From an uncultured Acidobacteriota bacterium (lineage in GTDB: Bacteria; Acidobacteriota; Thermoanaerobaculia; Multivoradales; SZUA-115): a stretch of DNA of 64,000 nt. The notes beneath the pieces were generated by a model. It did not search any database and was not told the origin of the DNA. It saw only the letters and a list, made by a program, of their open reading frames with translations. The DNA lies in contig CALMKX010000238.1 of NCBI GenBank assembly GCA_937867335.1, positions 33,545-97,544 of the forward strand. The letters run 5' to 3'. Of the stretch, positions 1-8,454 are shown piece after piece (position 1 is the stretch's first letter; the number at the start of each line of letters is the position of its first letter). The position numbers and the translations under genes were made by a program.

Positions 1-919
1 CCACGCGGATCGGGCTGTCGGTACCGCGGCTCAGGTTCTTGAAGCGGTCGTCGATCGGCAGGTTCCGCTCGAGCCACGGTAGCTCGCTCTTGTAGCGGGC
101 CAGCTTGGCCGACTCCTGGGGCAGGTTCACTGTCAGGTAGGCCTCGAAGGCCGCCTTGTAGCCGAACAGTCCATCCTCGTAGGTTTCGTAGGGGCCGATG
201 GTGATCTCCACCGGTGCGTCGAGGTCCATCCAGGCGACCTCGCTCGCGAAGTAGTCGTCCGAGAGGAAGGCCTGGGCGCGCTTGGCGAGGAAGTCCTTGA
301 GGCTGGCGTTGTCGGTAGCCTTGGCGGCCTCGATCAGCAGGTGGCTCGCCGGCGCCAGCCACTGCCGGTAGGCCTTCGAGTAGGGCACCGCTTCGAAGCC
401 GCTGCCCTGACGCTCGACCACGGTGTAGAGCGAGGTGAGCGCCTCCTTCTGGTCCGGATGATGGGCGATCCAGCTCTCGAGCTCCTCGCGGCTCATGTCC
501 TCGGGGTAGTAGCCCGCCCCCGGAGGGTGAGCGAGCTCGCCCAGGAAGGGCTCCATACCGGAGAGGCGATCCCAGGGGCCGAGGTTGAAGTCCAGGTAGT
601 AGGCGCGGGCGGCGTCGGCGAGCGGCCCGCTGAGCGTGTCGAGACGGGCGATCACGCCGGCGTTGTTGCGCCACACCTGCTGCTGAAAGACGCGATCGAT
701 CAGCCCGGACGCCTCGCCGAGGAGCGAGAGGACCTTGAGGTCCTGCGGCGAAAGGGCGCTCTCGTCGGCCGCGATTTCCACCGGAACCAGCCGGCCGAGC
801 CGCTTTTCGATGTCTGGGGCGATCTTCATGGTGGGTACTCCAGCCAGGGGAGCGGTGTTCTGAGCGATGGCCAGGGCAGGGAAGAGAACTGCGAGGGCAA
901 GAGCGAGTCGGGAACGCAT
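1..919 (-). CDS. M49-family (dipeptidyl-peptidase III-like) metallopeptidase, 5' part only
   Basis: The visible 306 residues begin with a secretion signal (MRSRLALALAVLFPALAIAQ), so the enzyme is probably exported. The block EITIGPYETYEDGLFGYKA, near residue 245, is characteristic of bacterial M49 zinc peptidases related to dipeptidyl-peptidase III, which remove dipeptides from peptide N-termini. The HExxxH/HExxGH zinc site of this family lies in the C-terminal half, beyond the window edge, so catalytic competence cannot be judged. The ATG at 919 is chosen because the signal peptide follows directly. It is divergent from the EVE-domain gene, with only about 46 bp between the starts. Confidence 0.8.
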   Translation of the reverse strand, partial: MRSRLALALAVLFPALAIAQNTAPLAGVPTMKIAPDIEKRLGRLVPVEIAADESALSPQDLKVLSLLGEASGLIDRVFQQQVWRNNAGVIARLDTLSGPLADAARAYYLDFNLGPWDRLSGMEPFLGELAHPPGAGYYPEDMSREELESWIAHHPDQKEALTSLYTVVERQGSGFEAVPYSKAYRQWLAPASHLLIEAAKATDNASLKDFLAKRAQAFLSDDYFASEVAWMDLDAPVEITIGPYETYEDGLFGYKAAFEAYLTVNLPQESAKLARYKSELPWLERNLPIDDRFKNLSRGTDSPIRV

Positions 920-965
920 CCGGCGGGCCTCCTGTTGTTATCCTACCGCGGCGAGGGGCCCGACC

Positions 966-1373
966 ATGAGCTGCTGGCTGCTCAAGACCGAACCGGAAGA
1001 CTACTCCTTCACTGACCTCGAGCGGGACGGCCGCACGGTATGGGACGGCGTGGCTAACAACCAGGCCTTGATCCACCTGCGCAACGCTCGGCCCGGCGAC
1101 GAAGCGCTCATCTACCACACCGGCGACGAGCGCTCGGCGGTGGGCCTGGCGCGAGTGGTCTCCGAGCCCTACCCGGACCCGCGGAGCGACGACCCTCGTC
1201 TGGCAGTGTTCGATGTCGAGGTCGGGCGCCGGCTACCGCGCCCCGTCACCCTTGCCGAGATCAAAGCCGACCCGGCCTTCGCCGGTTTCGACCTGGTGCG
1301 CAACTCGCGCCTGTCGGCGATGCCGGTGCCGCCCGAGCTCTGGCGGCTGCTCCTGGCCCGCGCAGGGCTCTGA
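966..1373 (+). CDS. EVE domain-containing protein
   Basis: This 135-residue protein is a single EVE (PUA-like/YTH-related) domain. It starts MSCWLLKTEPEDYSF, the standard N-terminus of the family, and contains WDGVANNQALIHLR and GDEALIYHTG. EVE domains are thought to recognise modified bases in nucleic acid; human THYN1 is a relative. A longer in-frame extension begins at 867, but it overlaps the divergent peptidase gene and has no family similarity, so the ATG at 966 is preferred. It ends two bases before the convergent GWxTD gene stop. The biological substrate is unknown. Confidence 0.85.
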   Translation: MSCWLLKTEPEDYSFTDLERDGRTVWDGVANNQALIHLRNARPGDEALIYHTGDERSAVGLARVVSEPYPDPRSDDPRLAVFDVEVGRRLPRPVTLAEIKADPAFAGFDLVRNSRLSAMPVPPELWRLLLARAGL

Positions 1374-1374
1374 G

Positions 1375-2031
1375 CTAGTTCGGCTGGCGGGCCGCCTTGC
1401 GCATCAACTCGAGGTAGCCCTCGCCGTTGGTGAGGTAGGTCCGCCGGCCCTCGGTGGCGAACACCAGCTCGATGCCGCCCTCCTGCTCTTCGGGCTCGAG
1501 CAGGGGTCGCAGAGCCGCGGGGAGATCCTCCGGCGCATAGCCCCAGACTTCTTCGCTGATCAGCCCGGTCCGCCCTCCCGGGTGGGCAGCTCCGTCCGGT
1601 GCGGCGAGAGCTGGCACCGTGCGCTGGCGGTAGCGCAGCACCCGGGGCGGGCCCAGCAGTACCAGGGCCCGGCCTCGATCGCTCAGGCTGCCCCGGCGGT
1701 TGCCTTCGGCATAGAGGCGATCCGCGGCGATGGCCCGCTCCTGGAAGGTGGTGCGGAAGGGGTTTTCCTGATCCTCGGGGGTGGGGTCTCGCCGGCGCCA
1801 GAAGGCTTCGATCTCCGCCACCGCCTGCACGTTGTCGCGCACCCGCCGGAAGCCACGCACTTCCTCGGGAGTCATCAGCCAGCGCACCGGCCCCTCCAGC
1901 CAGACGTCGAGCCCGGGGGTGAGGCTGCGGGTGGCCGCCGAGCTACAGGCCAGGACCAGCAACGCCGACAACAGGGCGGCGGCCAGAACCCCCTGGCGCG
2001 AGCAGGGGCCAGCCAGCGGAGTGGACCGCAC
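1375..2031 (-). CDS. GWxTD domain-containing lipoprotein
   Basis: A 218-residue predicted lipoprotein: a hydrophobic stretch at 15-28 ends in a lipobox LVLAC with Cys29 as the lipidation site. The core EAFWRRRDPTPEDQENPFR ... GSLSDRGRALVLLGPPRVLRYR matches the GWxTD domain, which is common in Acidobacteriota and Bacteroidota-like genomes and has no firm function. The namesake motif is changed here to GSLSD. It starts with GTG and lies downstream of, and on the same strand as, the Wzm/Wzt exporter genes, so it may be co-transcribed with them. Confidence 0.75.
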   Translation of the reverse strand: MRSTPLAGPCSRQGVLAAALLSALLVLACSSAATRSLTPGLDVWLEGPVRWLMTPEEVRGFRRVRDNVQAVAEIEAFWRRRDPTPEDQENPFRTTFQERAIAADRLYAEGNRRGSLSDRGRALVLLGPPRVLRYRQRTVPALAAPDGAAHPGGRTGLISEEVWGYAPEDLPAALRPLLEPEEQEGGIELVFATEGRRTYLTNGEGYLELMRKAARQPN

Positions 2032-2124
2032 GCGACCTCGAATCGGGCGGATGATGGGCTCCTTGCGAGGAAGAGAGCTCCAGTGTATCCCAAAGCCCGC
2101 GGCTCTTCGGATCTGCGAGAAGCC

Positions 2125-3369
2125 TCAAGCAGACGGCTTGCGCCAGCGCACTCCACCGTCGGCGCCCCAGGCGTGCTCGGGGAAGTAGAGGCCCACACCG
2201 CGGTCCTGGGCGGTCACCGAGAAACGGATCACCCCCTTGCGGTAGTCGTAGGGGGCGCCCTCCCGGGAGTGCACCGCGGCATCCACCAGATACTCGCCGG
2301 GGGCCAGCCTCAGCGAGGGGCAGCTCAGACGAATCCGCGCCGAGCCCTCGAGCCGCTCCGGCACGAAGCCGGCGAGGTCCGTGTTGGTGCCCCAACACTC
2401 GACGCCCCGCGGCGTGTGGAGAGCGATGCCGAAAACGAAATCCGCGAGCGCCTCGTGGGCGCGCACTTCGAGCTCGAAGGTCACGGGCTCGCCGCTTGCC
2501 AGGTAGTAGCGCTCTTCGCCGCCCACCTGGAGGCGTACTGCTTCGATCTCGGCCACCTGGCTGCCCCAACGTGTCGCCTCGGCCAGCGGCTCTTCTTGCT
2601 GCTGGCGGTGCGCTTCGCCTTCCGCTTCGGCCACGGCCTGGCGGTAGGCGTCGGTGACCCGGCGTGGGGGGCCGATCAGCCGGGCCCGGCCGCGGTCCAG
2701 CCAGAGCACCCGGTCGCAGTACTGTTCCACCAGGGCCAGGGAATGGCTCACCAGGAGCAGCGTTCGCCCGGCGGCGAGAAACTCCTCGATGCGCGCCAGG
2801 CAGCGGTGGGCGAAAGCTTCGTCCCCCACGGCCAGCACCTCATCCACCAGCAGGATGTCCGGGTCGGTGTGGATGGCGACTGCGAAGCCCAATCGCACGT
2901 ACATGCCCGAGGAGTAATTCTTGACCGGCTCCTCCATGAAATCGGCCAGCCCGGAAAACTCGACGATCCGCTCGTAGCGCTCGGCGATCTCCTTGCGTGA
3001 GAGGCCCAGGATCGCGCCGTTGATGAAGACGTTCTCGCGGCCGGAGATCTCGGGATGGAAGCCCGCTCCGAGCTCGATCAACGCGGCCACCCGCCCCGCC
3101 ACCTCGAGGCTCCCCGAGGTGGGGCTCAGAATCCCCGCCACCACCTTGAGCAGGGTCGACTTGCCCGAGCCATTGCCGCCGATGACCCCGAAGGCCTCGC
3201 CCTTCGCGACCGAGAAGCTCACGTCTTCGAGGGCGGCGATCGCCTCGCCTTCGCGGGGCCGAGCCCGGCGCCGCTCGAGCAGAGCGCTTTTCAGCGTGCG
3301 CAGCCGCTCGCCGGGAGAGACCCGCCGGAAGAACTTGCCGAGGTGTTCGGCGCGGATGGCGTCGCTCAT
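2125..3369 (-). CDS. Polysaccharide ABC transporter ATP-binding protein (Wzt-like)
   Basis: A 414-residue ATPase. Walker A is GGNGSGKST (64-72), the signature is NYSSGMYVRL (151-160), and Walker B is ILLVDEVLAVGDE (about 172-184), followed by the switch His in LLLVSHS. Residues about 265-400 form a Wzt_C-type beta-sandwich (FGIALHTPRGVECWGTNT), which in O-antigen exporters binds the modified end of the glycan. This places it with Wzm/Wzt systems that export lipid-linked polysaccharide across the inner membrane. It lies 3 bp after the permease gene. No glycosyltransferase cluster is adjacent, so the cargo is unknown. Confidence 0.9.
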   Translation of the reverse strand: MSDAIRAEHLGKFFRRVSPGERLRTLKSALLERRRARPREGEAIAALEDVSFSVAKGEAFGVIGGNGSGKSTLLKVVAGILSPTSGSLEVAGRVAALIELGAGFHPEISGRENVFINGAILGLSRKEIAERYERIVEFSGLADFMEEPVKNYSSGMYVRLGFAVAIHTDPDILLVDEVLAVGDEAFAHRCLARIEEFLAAGRTLLLVSHSLALVEQYCDRVLWLDRGRARLIGPPRRVTDAYRQAVAEAEGEAHRQQQEEPLAEATRWGSQVAEIEAVRLQVGGEERYYLASGEPVTFELEVRAHEALADFVFGIALHTPRGVECWGTNTDLAGFVPERLEGSARIRLSCPSLRLAPGEYLVDAAVHSREGAPYDYRKGVIRFSVTAQDRGVGLYFPEHAWGADGGVRWRKPSA

Positions 3370-3372
3370 CGC

Positions 3373-4176
3373 CTACACCGCCTCCACCAAGGTGTCGCGC
3401 AGGCGGTGGAACACCCAGCCTCCCAGCGCACAGGCGGCGAGGGCCGCCCCGAGCATCTGCAGCCACACGGTGACGCCGGGCAGCTGGCCATAGAAGAGCA
3501 GCTGCTGGTAGGCCAGGATGAAGGGTGTGACCGGGTTCACCCGCACCACCAGCGAGAGCGCGCGAACGGGGATCGCCTCGAGCGAGTAGAGGATGGGGGT
3601 GAGGAAGAAGAACAGGGTGAGCAGGTTGGCGACGATGTCCTTCAGGTCCTTGAAATGGACGTACAGCGCCGCGAGCCCCAGCGCCAGGCCGGAGAGGAGT
3701 GCCAGCTCGAGCAGCACCACTACCGGCAGCAGCAGGCAGCTGAGGCCCCCCACGGCGTAGCCCAGCGCCCGGCCCACGGCGAGGGCGGCGCCCAGGATCG
3801 GCAGGGCGAGAAGGAAATGGGCGCCGTTGCCGAGAACCGCCACCAGCGGTAGCAGCTCGGCCGGGAAAGCGGCCTTGCGAATCAGCCCGGAGTGCGTGGC
3901 GAGCGAGACGACGCCTTCGTTCAAAGAGCTCGCCACCCAGATCCAGGGGAAGAGCCCGCAGATGAGGAAGAGGGCATAGGGCTCCGCCGCGGAGCCGCGG
4001 GCCGGCCGGAAAGCCATACCGAAGACGAAGCTATACACCCCGAGCAACAAGAGCGGGTTCACCAGGGACCAGAAGAACCCCAGCACCGAGCCCCGATAGC
4101 GCGCCTTGAGTTCGCGCACGGTAAGCGTGGCGAGCAGGCTGCGGGATCGCAGGATGTGGCGAAAGGTTGTCAGCAT
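3373..4176 (-). CDS. Polysaccharide ABC-2 type permease (Wzm-like)
   Basis: A 267-residue inner-membrane protein with about six transmembrane segments and the ABC-2 family N-terminus LTVRELKARYRGSVLGFFWSLVNPL split across the first amphipathic helix and TM1. It pairs with the ATPase immediately downstream to form a Wzm/Wzt exporter. Length and topology are normal for the family. The region upstream (4177-4305) separates it from the divergent membrane protein gene and should hold the promoters for both. Confidence 0.9.
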   Translation of the reverse strand: MLTTFRHILRSRSLLATLTVRELKARYRGSVLGFFWSLVNPLLLLGVYSFVFGMAFRPARGSAAEPYALFLICGLFPWIWVASSLNEGVVSLATHSGLIRKAAFPAELLPLVAVLGNGAHFLLALPILGAALAVGRALGYAVGGLSCLLLPVVVLLELALLSGLALGLAALYVHFKDLKDIVANLLTLFFFLTPILYSLEAIPVRALSLVVRVNPVTPFILAYQQLLFYGQLPGVTVWLQMLGAALAACALGGWVFHRLRDTLVEAV

Positions 4177-4305
4177 GGGGGATCGGCCTGCGCCGCTCGC
4201 GTTTGTAGCGCGGGAGGGGGGGGAGGGTCAAGGTCGGGGCAGGGGCCGTGATGCCCGCGATTGGATCCATCCGGCAAGGGGGCGGCGGGCTGCTAGAGTT
4301 CGCCG

Positions 4306-6606
4306 GTGCCTTCTTGGAGCGTCGCGGATCTCGTTCCGGGCCTGGTCTTCCTGGTGGGAGCCGGCGGCCTGAGCTGGGTGCTGCGCCGATTCTACGACCC
4401 GCTCCCCCGCCTCCTCCTCGCCTTGTTCGCCCTCTCGGTGCTGGTGGCTTTCCGGTCCGTGCTCTTGGGTGGCCAGATCCTCCTGCCCCTCGACCTTCTT
4501 CGCGCCCAGGTGCCGTTCCAGGGGGTGACGCCGGTCGAGCCCCATGCCAACTACCTCCAGGGGGACCTGCTCCAGCTCACCGCCGCGACCGCGGCGGAGG
4601 TGCATCGCGCCGTGGCCGCCGGCCATTGGCCGCTGATCTCGGACCGCGCCGGCGGCGGTATGCCGCTGCTGGGCGACCCGCACTCTCAAGCGCTCCAGCC
4701 CCTGGCCCTCGCCGACTGGCTTCTGCCGGCGGAGCAGGCCGCGGGCGTGATCGCGGCGCTTCGGATCTTCGCCTGCCTGGCGTTCACCCTGGCGTTTCTT
4801 CGCCGGCAGGGGCTCGAGCTCGGGGCCGCCCTCGTGGGGGCCGTCGCCTGGAGCTTCGGCGGCTTCCTGATGCTCTGGCTCGGCTGGCCCCACGCCAACT
4901 CCGCGGTGCTCCTGCCGGCCTCGCTCTACGCCCTGGTGCTGGTGGACGAACGCGGCTCGAGGGCCGACTTCTGCTTGCTCACCGGTGTGCTGGCGGCGCT
5001 TGCGCTCGCGGGTCATCCGGAAACGATCCTCTACATCACCCTGCTACTGCTGGCCTTTCTCCTCGCCCGGCTGCGTCGCGCACGGAAGGCCGGCGAGCCG
5101 GCGGCCGGAAGGGCTGCGGCTTCCGTGGCCGTCGCGGCGGGGCTGGCCTTCGCCCTGGCGGCTCCAGCGCTGCTACCGGCGGCCGCCGCGCTGCCGGAGT
5201 CGCTGCGTTCCCGCAACGTTCGAGAAGGGGCCCCTCCCTCGGCACCGAGCCCCGAGTCTCCTTCGCCGACGGCGGCCAAGCGCCTGCTGCCCTTGCTCGC
5301 CCCGAACGCCTTCGGCAACAACCTCCACGGCCCGTACTGGGGGGCATCGAACGTCAACGAGGACGCCTCCGGCTTCCTCGGCACCGGGGCGGTCTTGCTG
5401 GTGCTCCTGGCTCTCGCCCGGCGCCGCGGCTCGCGCCGGCCCCAAGAGCTCTTCTTCGCGTCGATCGCAGCCCTCACTCTTCTGGTGGTCGCCCTGCCCG
5501 TCTGGCTTGGCGGCGCTCTCGACGCCTCCCCCTGGACGCGAATCTCGGACCATCACCATCGGCTGATCCTCCTGGCCGGTTGGAGCCTCGCCTACCTCGC
5601 CGCCTGCGAGGTGGACCGCTGGCAGCGAGTCGGCGCGGCCCGCTGGCGCGCGATCGCAGCGGCGGCGCTGGTGGCGCTCGGCCTCCTCTGGGCCTACGGC
5701 CGGGCGAGCGCGGACGGAGCGGCTGCCGAACTCGAGATCTTCCGCCACGGCATGATGCTCTGGCAGCTGCGCTTCCTCGCCCTGGCCCTGCTCCTGCTTC
5801 TGGCTCTGGCACGGCGGCGACTGCTGGGCCCCGCCCTCGCGGCCTGCCTGGCGGGCGAGTTGCTCCTCACCCACCTGCCGGCCTACCCGCCGGCCCCCGA
5901 CCGGCTCTCTCCCGGTCGCATCGCCTCCCCCGCCCTGGCTTTCCTGCGGGCGAACGCCGGGGGCGATCGCGTGGTGGCCCAAGACCTCGCCCTCCTGCCC
6001 AACCTCGGCATGCTCTTCGGCCTGGCCGATCTGCGGGTCTACAACCCCATGGCCCCGGCGGCGTACTTCGACACCCTCCGACCGCTTCTCACCGGCTGGT
6101 CGGTGGAGGTGCCGATCCTCGGCCGCTTCGACCACCCTCTCTACGACCGCCTGGGCGTTGGCTGGGTGCTCGTCCCTCACGGCACGGCGCCGCCACCTGG
6201 GCTGGCCATCGCCTTCGAGGACCCTTCCGGGGACGTCTGGCGACGCCCCTTCGCTCGGCCACGGCTCTTCCTGGAGGGGCTCGAGGGCGCCGCCGCGGCA
6301 GACTCCTTGGCCCTCGAGAGCCTGGAGCCCGCCCACCTGCGGGCACGAGTCGAGGTGAGCCAGGACCGTCTGCTGGCGACGAGCCTCTACCAGGACGGCG
6401 GCTGGCGAGTGCTCCGCAACGGCGCACGCCTGCCCGGAGACCGCTCGGGCGGTGTCTTCCTCGGCGCGCGGCTCGCTTCCGGCGAAGGGAGGCTCGACGT
6501 TCTCTATCGCCCGCCCGGCTTCGCCCTCGGGCTTGCCCTGGCGGCGCTCGGCCTGACGACCTTGACAGCCTTCTGCCTGCCTAGGCCGGAGCCGCCACCC
6601 CTCTGA
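4306..6606 (+). CDS. YfhO-like multi-spanning membrane protein
   Basis: A 766-residue protein with roughly a dozen hydrophobic segments followed by a soluble C-terminal part (about 530-745). Motifs such as GGQILLPLDLL, GHWPLISDRAGGGMPLLGDP and HHRLILLAGWSLAYL resemble the YfhO / GT-C-like membrane proteins. YfhO in firmicutes is linked to glycosylation of lipoteichoic acid, but the bacterial family at large is uncharacterised. GTG at 4306 is the first start giving the N-terminal membrane helix. The gene end overlaps the convergent HD-domain gene by 26 bp. Another long reading frame over the same bases (4248-6584) is Arg/Pro-rich shadow sequence. Confidence 0.7.
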   Translation: MPSWSVADLVPGLVFLVGAGGLSWVLRRFYDPLPRLLLALFALSVLVAFRSVLLGGQILLPLDLLRAQVPFQGVTPVEPHANYLQGDLLQLTAATAAEVHRAVAAGHWPLISDRAGGGMPLLGDPHSQALQPLALADWLLPAEQAAGVIAALRIFACLAFTLAFLRRQGLELGAALVGAVAWSFGGFLMLWLGWPHANSAVLLPASLYALVLVDERGSRADFCLLTGVLAALALAGHPETILYITLLLLAFLLARLRRARKAGEPAAGRAAASVAVAAGLAFALAAPALLPAAAALPESLRSRNVREGAPPSAPSPESPSPTAAKRLLPLLAPNAFGNNLHGPYWGASNVNEDASGFLGTGAVLLVLLALARRRGSRRPQELFFASIAALTLLVVALPVWLGGALDASPWTRISDHHHRLILLAGWSLAYLAACEVDRWQRVGAARWRAIAAAALVALGLLWAYGRASADGAAAELEIFRHGMMLWQLRFLALALLLLLALARRRLLGPALAACLAGELLLTHLPAYPPAPDRLSPGRIASPALAFLRANAGGDRVVAQDLALLPNLGMLFGLADLRVYNPMAPAAYFDTLRPLLTGWSVEVPILGRFDHPLYDRLGVGWVLVPHGTAPPPGLAIAFEDPSGDVWRRPFARPRLFLEGLEGAAAADSLALESLEPAHLRARVEVSQDRLLATSLYQDGGWRVLRNGARLPGDRSGGVFLGARLASGEGRLDVLYRPPGFALGLALAALGLTTLTAFCLPRPEPPPL

Positions 6607-7162
6607 GCCCCAGGGCGTCTACCTCGGCCTGAAGGGCTGCGATGACCGTGGCGATGTGCTCGTCGAGATCGACACCGAACTGCTCGGCGCCCTGGTAGAC
6701 ATCCTCCCGGCTCACGCCCCGGGCGAAGGCCTTCTCTTTGAGGCGCTTCTTGACGCCGGTCACGTCCACATCGAACAGCGACTTGCTGGGCTTGATCAGC
6801 GCCACAGCAGTGACGAAGCCCGCAAGCTCGTCGCAGGCGAAGAGAGCCTTGGCGAGGAGGCTCTCCCGCGCCACGCCGGTGTAGGGGGCATGGCCGAGGA
6901 TGGCGGTGCGCATCTCTTCCGGGTAGCCTCGCTCGGCGAGAATGGCCACTCCGCGGTAGGGGTGATTCTCGGCGTCCGGCCAGCGCTCGTAGTCGAAGTC
7001 GTGCATCAGGCCGGTCAAAGCCCACAGCTCTTCGTCCTGCCCGAGCTTGCGGGCATAGCCGCGCATCGCGGCCTCGACCGCCAGGGCGTGCTTGCGCAGC
7101 CCGTCCTTCTGGGTGTACTCGCAGAGAAGCTCCCACGCGTCTTGCCGGTTCCATTGGCTCAT
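6581..7162 (-). CDS. HD domain-containing protein
   Basis: A 193-residue HD-superfamily phosphohydrolase. Metal ligands are visible: His25 (RKHALAVE), His54-Asp55 (LMHDFDYE) and Asp111 (FACDELAGF), plus an extra His91 in ILGHAP. The pattern LMHDFDYERWPD is typical of a widespread family annotated as HD or HAD-linked hydrolases, probably acting on nucleotides; the substrate is not known. The ATG at 7162 is preferred because the upstream in-frame extension to 7501 runs over the divergent gene at 7214. Confidence 0.8.
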   Translation of the reverse strand: MSQWNRQDAWELLCEYTQKDGLRKHALAVEAAMRGYARKLGQDEELWALTGLMHDFDYERWPDAENHPYRGVAILAERGYPEEMRTAILGHAPYTGVARESLLAKALFACDELAGFVTAVALIKPSKSLFDVDVTGVKKRLKEKAFARGVSREDVYQGAEQFGVDLDEHIATVIAALQAEVDALGLRGVAAPA

Positions 7163-7213
7163 GGCGGGCAACCTTAGCAGGGAGGTCGAGGGGCGGGCTA
7201 GAATGTCCGGGTC

Positions 7214-7522
7214 ATGAGCGAAGCCCGCAAGCTCACGGTGCGCTGCCCGGACTGCGGCAGCGATCTCACCGTGGACGCCGTCACCGGGGAAGTGCTGTTT
7301 CACAAGAAACCCAAGGGCGCTCCCGCCGGAGGCAAGGACTTCGACAGCCTGCTCAAGGGCATCGACGACGACAAGGCCCGCGCCTCCGAAGTCTTCGACC
7401 GCGAGTTCGCCGCCTTCCAGGATCGTGATCGGCTGCTCGAAGAGAAGTTCCGGGAGGCCCTGAAGCGCGCCGAAGAAGAGCCCGACGAAGGCCCCCCGCA
7501 ACGCCCGTTCGACCTCGATTAG
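7214..7522 (+). CDS. Small CxxC (half zinc-ribbon) hypothetical protein
   Basis: A 102-residue protein starting MSEARKLTVRCPDCGSDLTVD, i.e. one CxxC knuckle. The rest is charged and helical (DRLLEEKFREALKRAEEEP). Only one Cys pair is present, so a full zinc ribbon would need dimerisation. Such short CPxCG proteins are common and uncharacterised. It is divergent from the HD gene, with about 50 bp between the starts. No function can be assigned. Confidence 0.65.
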   Translation: MSEARKLTVRCPDCGSDLTVDAVTGEVLFHKKPKGAPAGGKDFDSLLKGIDDDKARASEVFDREFAAFQDRDRLLEEKFREALKRAEEEPDEGPPQRPFDLD

Positions 7523-7547
7523 AAGCGCCGGCCCGTCCTGGCCGGGT

Positions 7548-7847
7548 TCAGTCTGCTTCGTCTGGGAGGCTGGAAGCCGGCACTCGGCAAACGCTAACCA
7601 GCTCGACCGTCTCTGTGTCGTAGGTGAACACGACCAAGAACGAACCGTGGGGAGTGTGGATGGGGCGAGCGGCGCCCGGTCGGTTCCTTAAGGCCGTGCT
7701 GCTTTCGGGGTTGCGAGCGATGATTTTCTCGAAGGCCCTGAGCGCTTCTTCCCACTCTGGAACGCCCTCGCGGCAGTTCGCTGCAGCCCGAGCGAAGGCC
7801 GGGCTACGCAGTACCTTACGCGGACCGCTTCTCCTCGAGGTAGGCAT
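7548..7847 (-). CDS. RelE/ParE-superfamily toxin (probable)
   Basis: A 99-residue basic protein with the RelE/ParE layout: N-terminal helices (LRSPAFARAAANC ... WEEALRAFEKIIARNP) followed by beta strands ending HGSFLVVFTYDTETVELVSVCRV. RelE-type toxins cut mRNA on the ribosome and ParE-type toxins poison gyrase; the sequence does not decide between them. Its ATG at 7847 lies 32 bp inside the end of the upstream Panacea-domain gene, implying coupled translation with the antitoxin made first. This order and overlap are typical of type II toxin-antitoxin pairs. Confidence 0.7.
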   Translation of the reverse strand: MPTSRRSGPRKVLRSPAFARAAANCREGVPEWEEALRAFEKIIARNPESSTALRNRPGAARPIHTPHGSFLVVFTYDTETVELVSVCRVPASSLPDEAD

Positions 7848-8373
7848 CCCAGGCCCCTTCCGCCCAGGCTTGCTCGTCGGCGGTAAGAGCTCGCGGTTCG
7901 CCCACGAAGACCGTCGAGTAGGGGATCTCCTCCCCCATCTCGGCGGCCAACCAGCCGGAGAAACGATGGGAGAGGTCGCTCACTTCACGGGCGGTCATAG
8001 ACCAGAGGTCTTGTACGGTGCGGGCGAGGAGGTCGATCTCCTCTCCTGAGAAGAGGTCGAGATTCGGTTCGCGCAGGGCCAGGAGTTTCTTCTGCCGATA
8101 GCCGAAGCAATCCCGCTCGGCCCAAGCGCAGAGCCCCTCCGCCACTATCTCTTCGATGGCAGCGCTCGCCTGGTCCGGCACAGGGCCGAAGTCGGCCTTG
8201 CGATAGGTCCAGCCGGTGATGGCTTTCCTTCGTCGACGGTAGGCGGCGAAGTCGGCGTAGAAGAGGATCTTGAAGAGCTTGGTCTTGCCACAGCGGGGGT
8301 CTTTCTCGCTCTCCCGCGCCACGTAGAGCACCGCTTCTCGGAACTTTCTCTGAGCCGTGGCGCTATACCTCAT
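7816..8373 (-). CDS. Panacea (SocA-like, DUF4065-type) domain antitoxin
   Basis: A 185-residue protein. Residues about 25-75 (KTKLFKILFYADFAAYRRRR, then ITGWTYRKADFGPVPDQ) match the Panacea/SocA domain, known as a promiscuous antitoxin module that neutralises many unrelated toxins and also found in proteolytic adaptors such as SocA. The ATG at 8373 has a GGAGG ribosome-binding site five bases upstream. Downstream and overlapping by 32 bp is the RelE/ParE-like toxin gene, so the two form a likely toxin-antitoxin operon. The C-terminal 100 residues are helical and have no motif I recognise; they may give toxin specificity. Confidence 0.8.
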   Translation of the reverse strand: MRYSATAQRKFREAVLYVARESEKDPRCGKTKLFKILFYADFAAYRRRRKAITGWTYRKADFGPVPDQASAAIEEIVAEGLCAWAERDCFGYRQKKLLALREPNLDLFSGEEIDLLARTVQDLWSMTAREVSDLSHRFSGWLAAEMGEEIPYSTVFVGEPRALTADEQAWAEGAWDAYLEEKRSA

Positions 8374-8454
8374 GGACCCTCCACAATGGTCGAATTCTAG
8401 GGCGGTGTGTAGCAAAAATCCAGCGTAAGAGAGCCCCGGGGCATCGGCTCCGCC

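Noticed and set aside
1213..3000. 595-residue plus-strand frame opposite the GWxTD and Wzt genes
   Set aside because: Antisense to strongly supported genes and of shadow composition.
4248..6584. 778-residue plus-strand frame overlapping the YfhO-like gene
   Set aside because: Composed mainly of Arg, Pro, Gly and Ala with no family pattern; the neighbouring frame has clear transmembrane segments. It is a high-GC shadow.
7296..7311. TGTTTCACAAGAAACC, a 13/16 parS-like match
   Set aside because: It lies inside a coding frame (reads LFHKK), is single, and lacks the GTGAAACA half-site seen at 56366-56462; likely chance.
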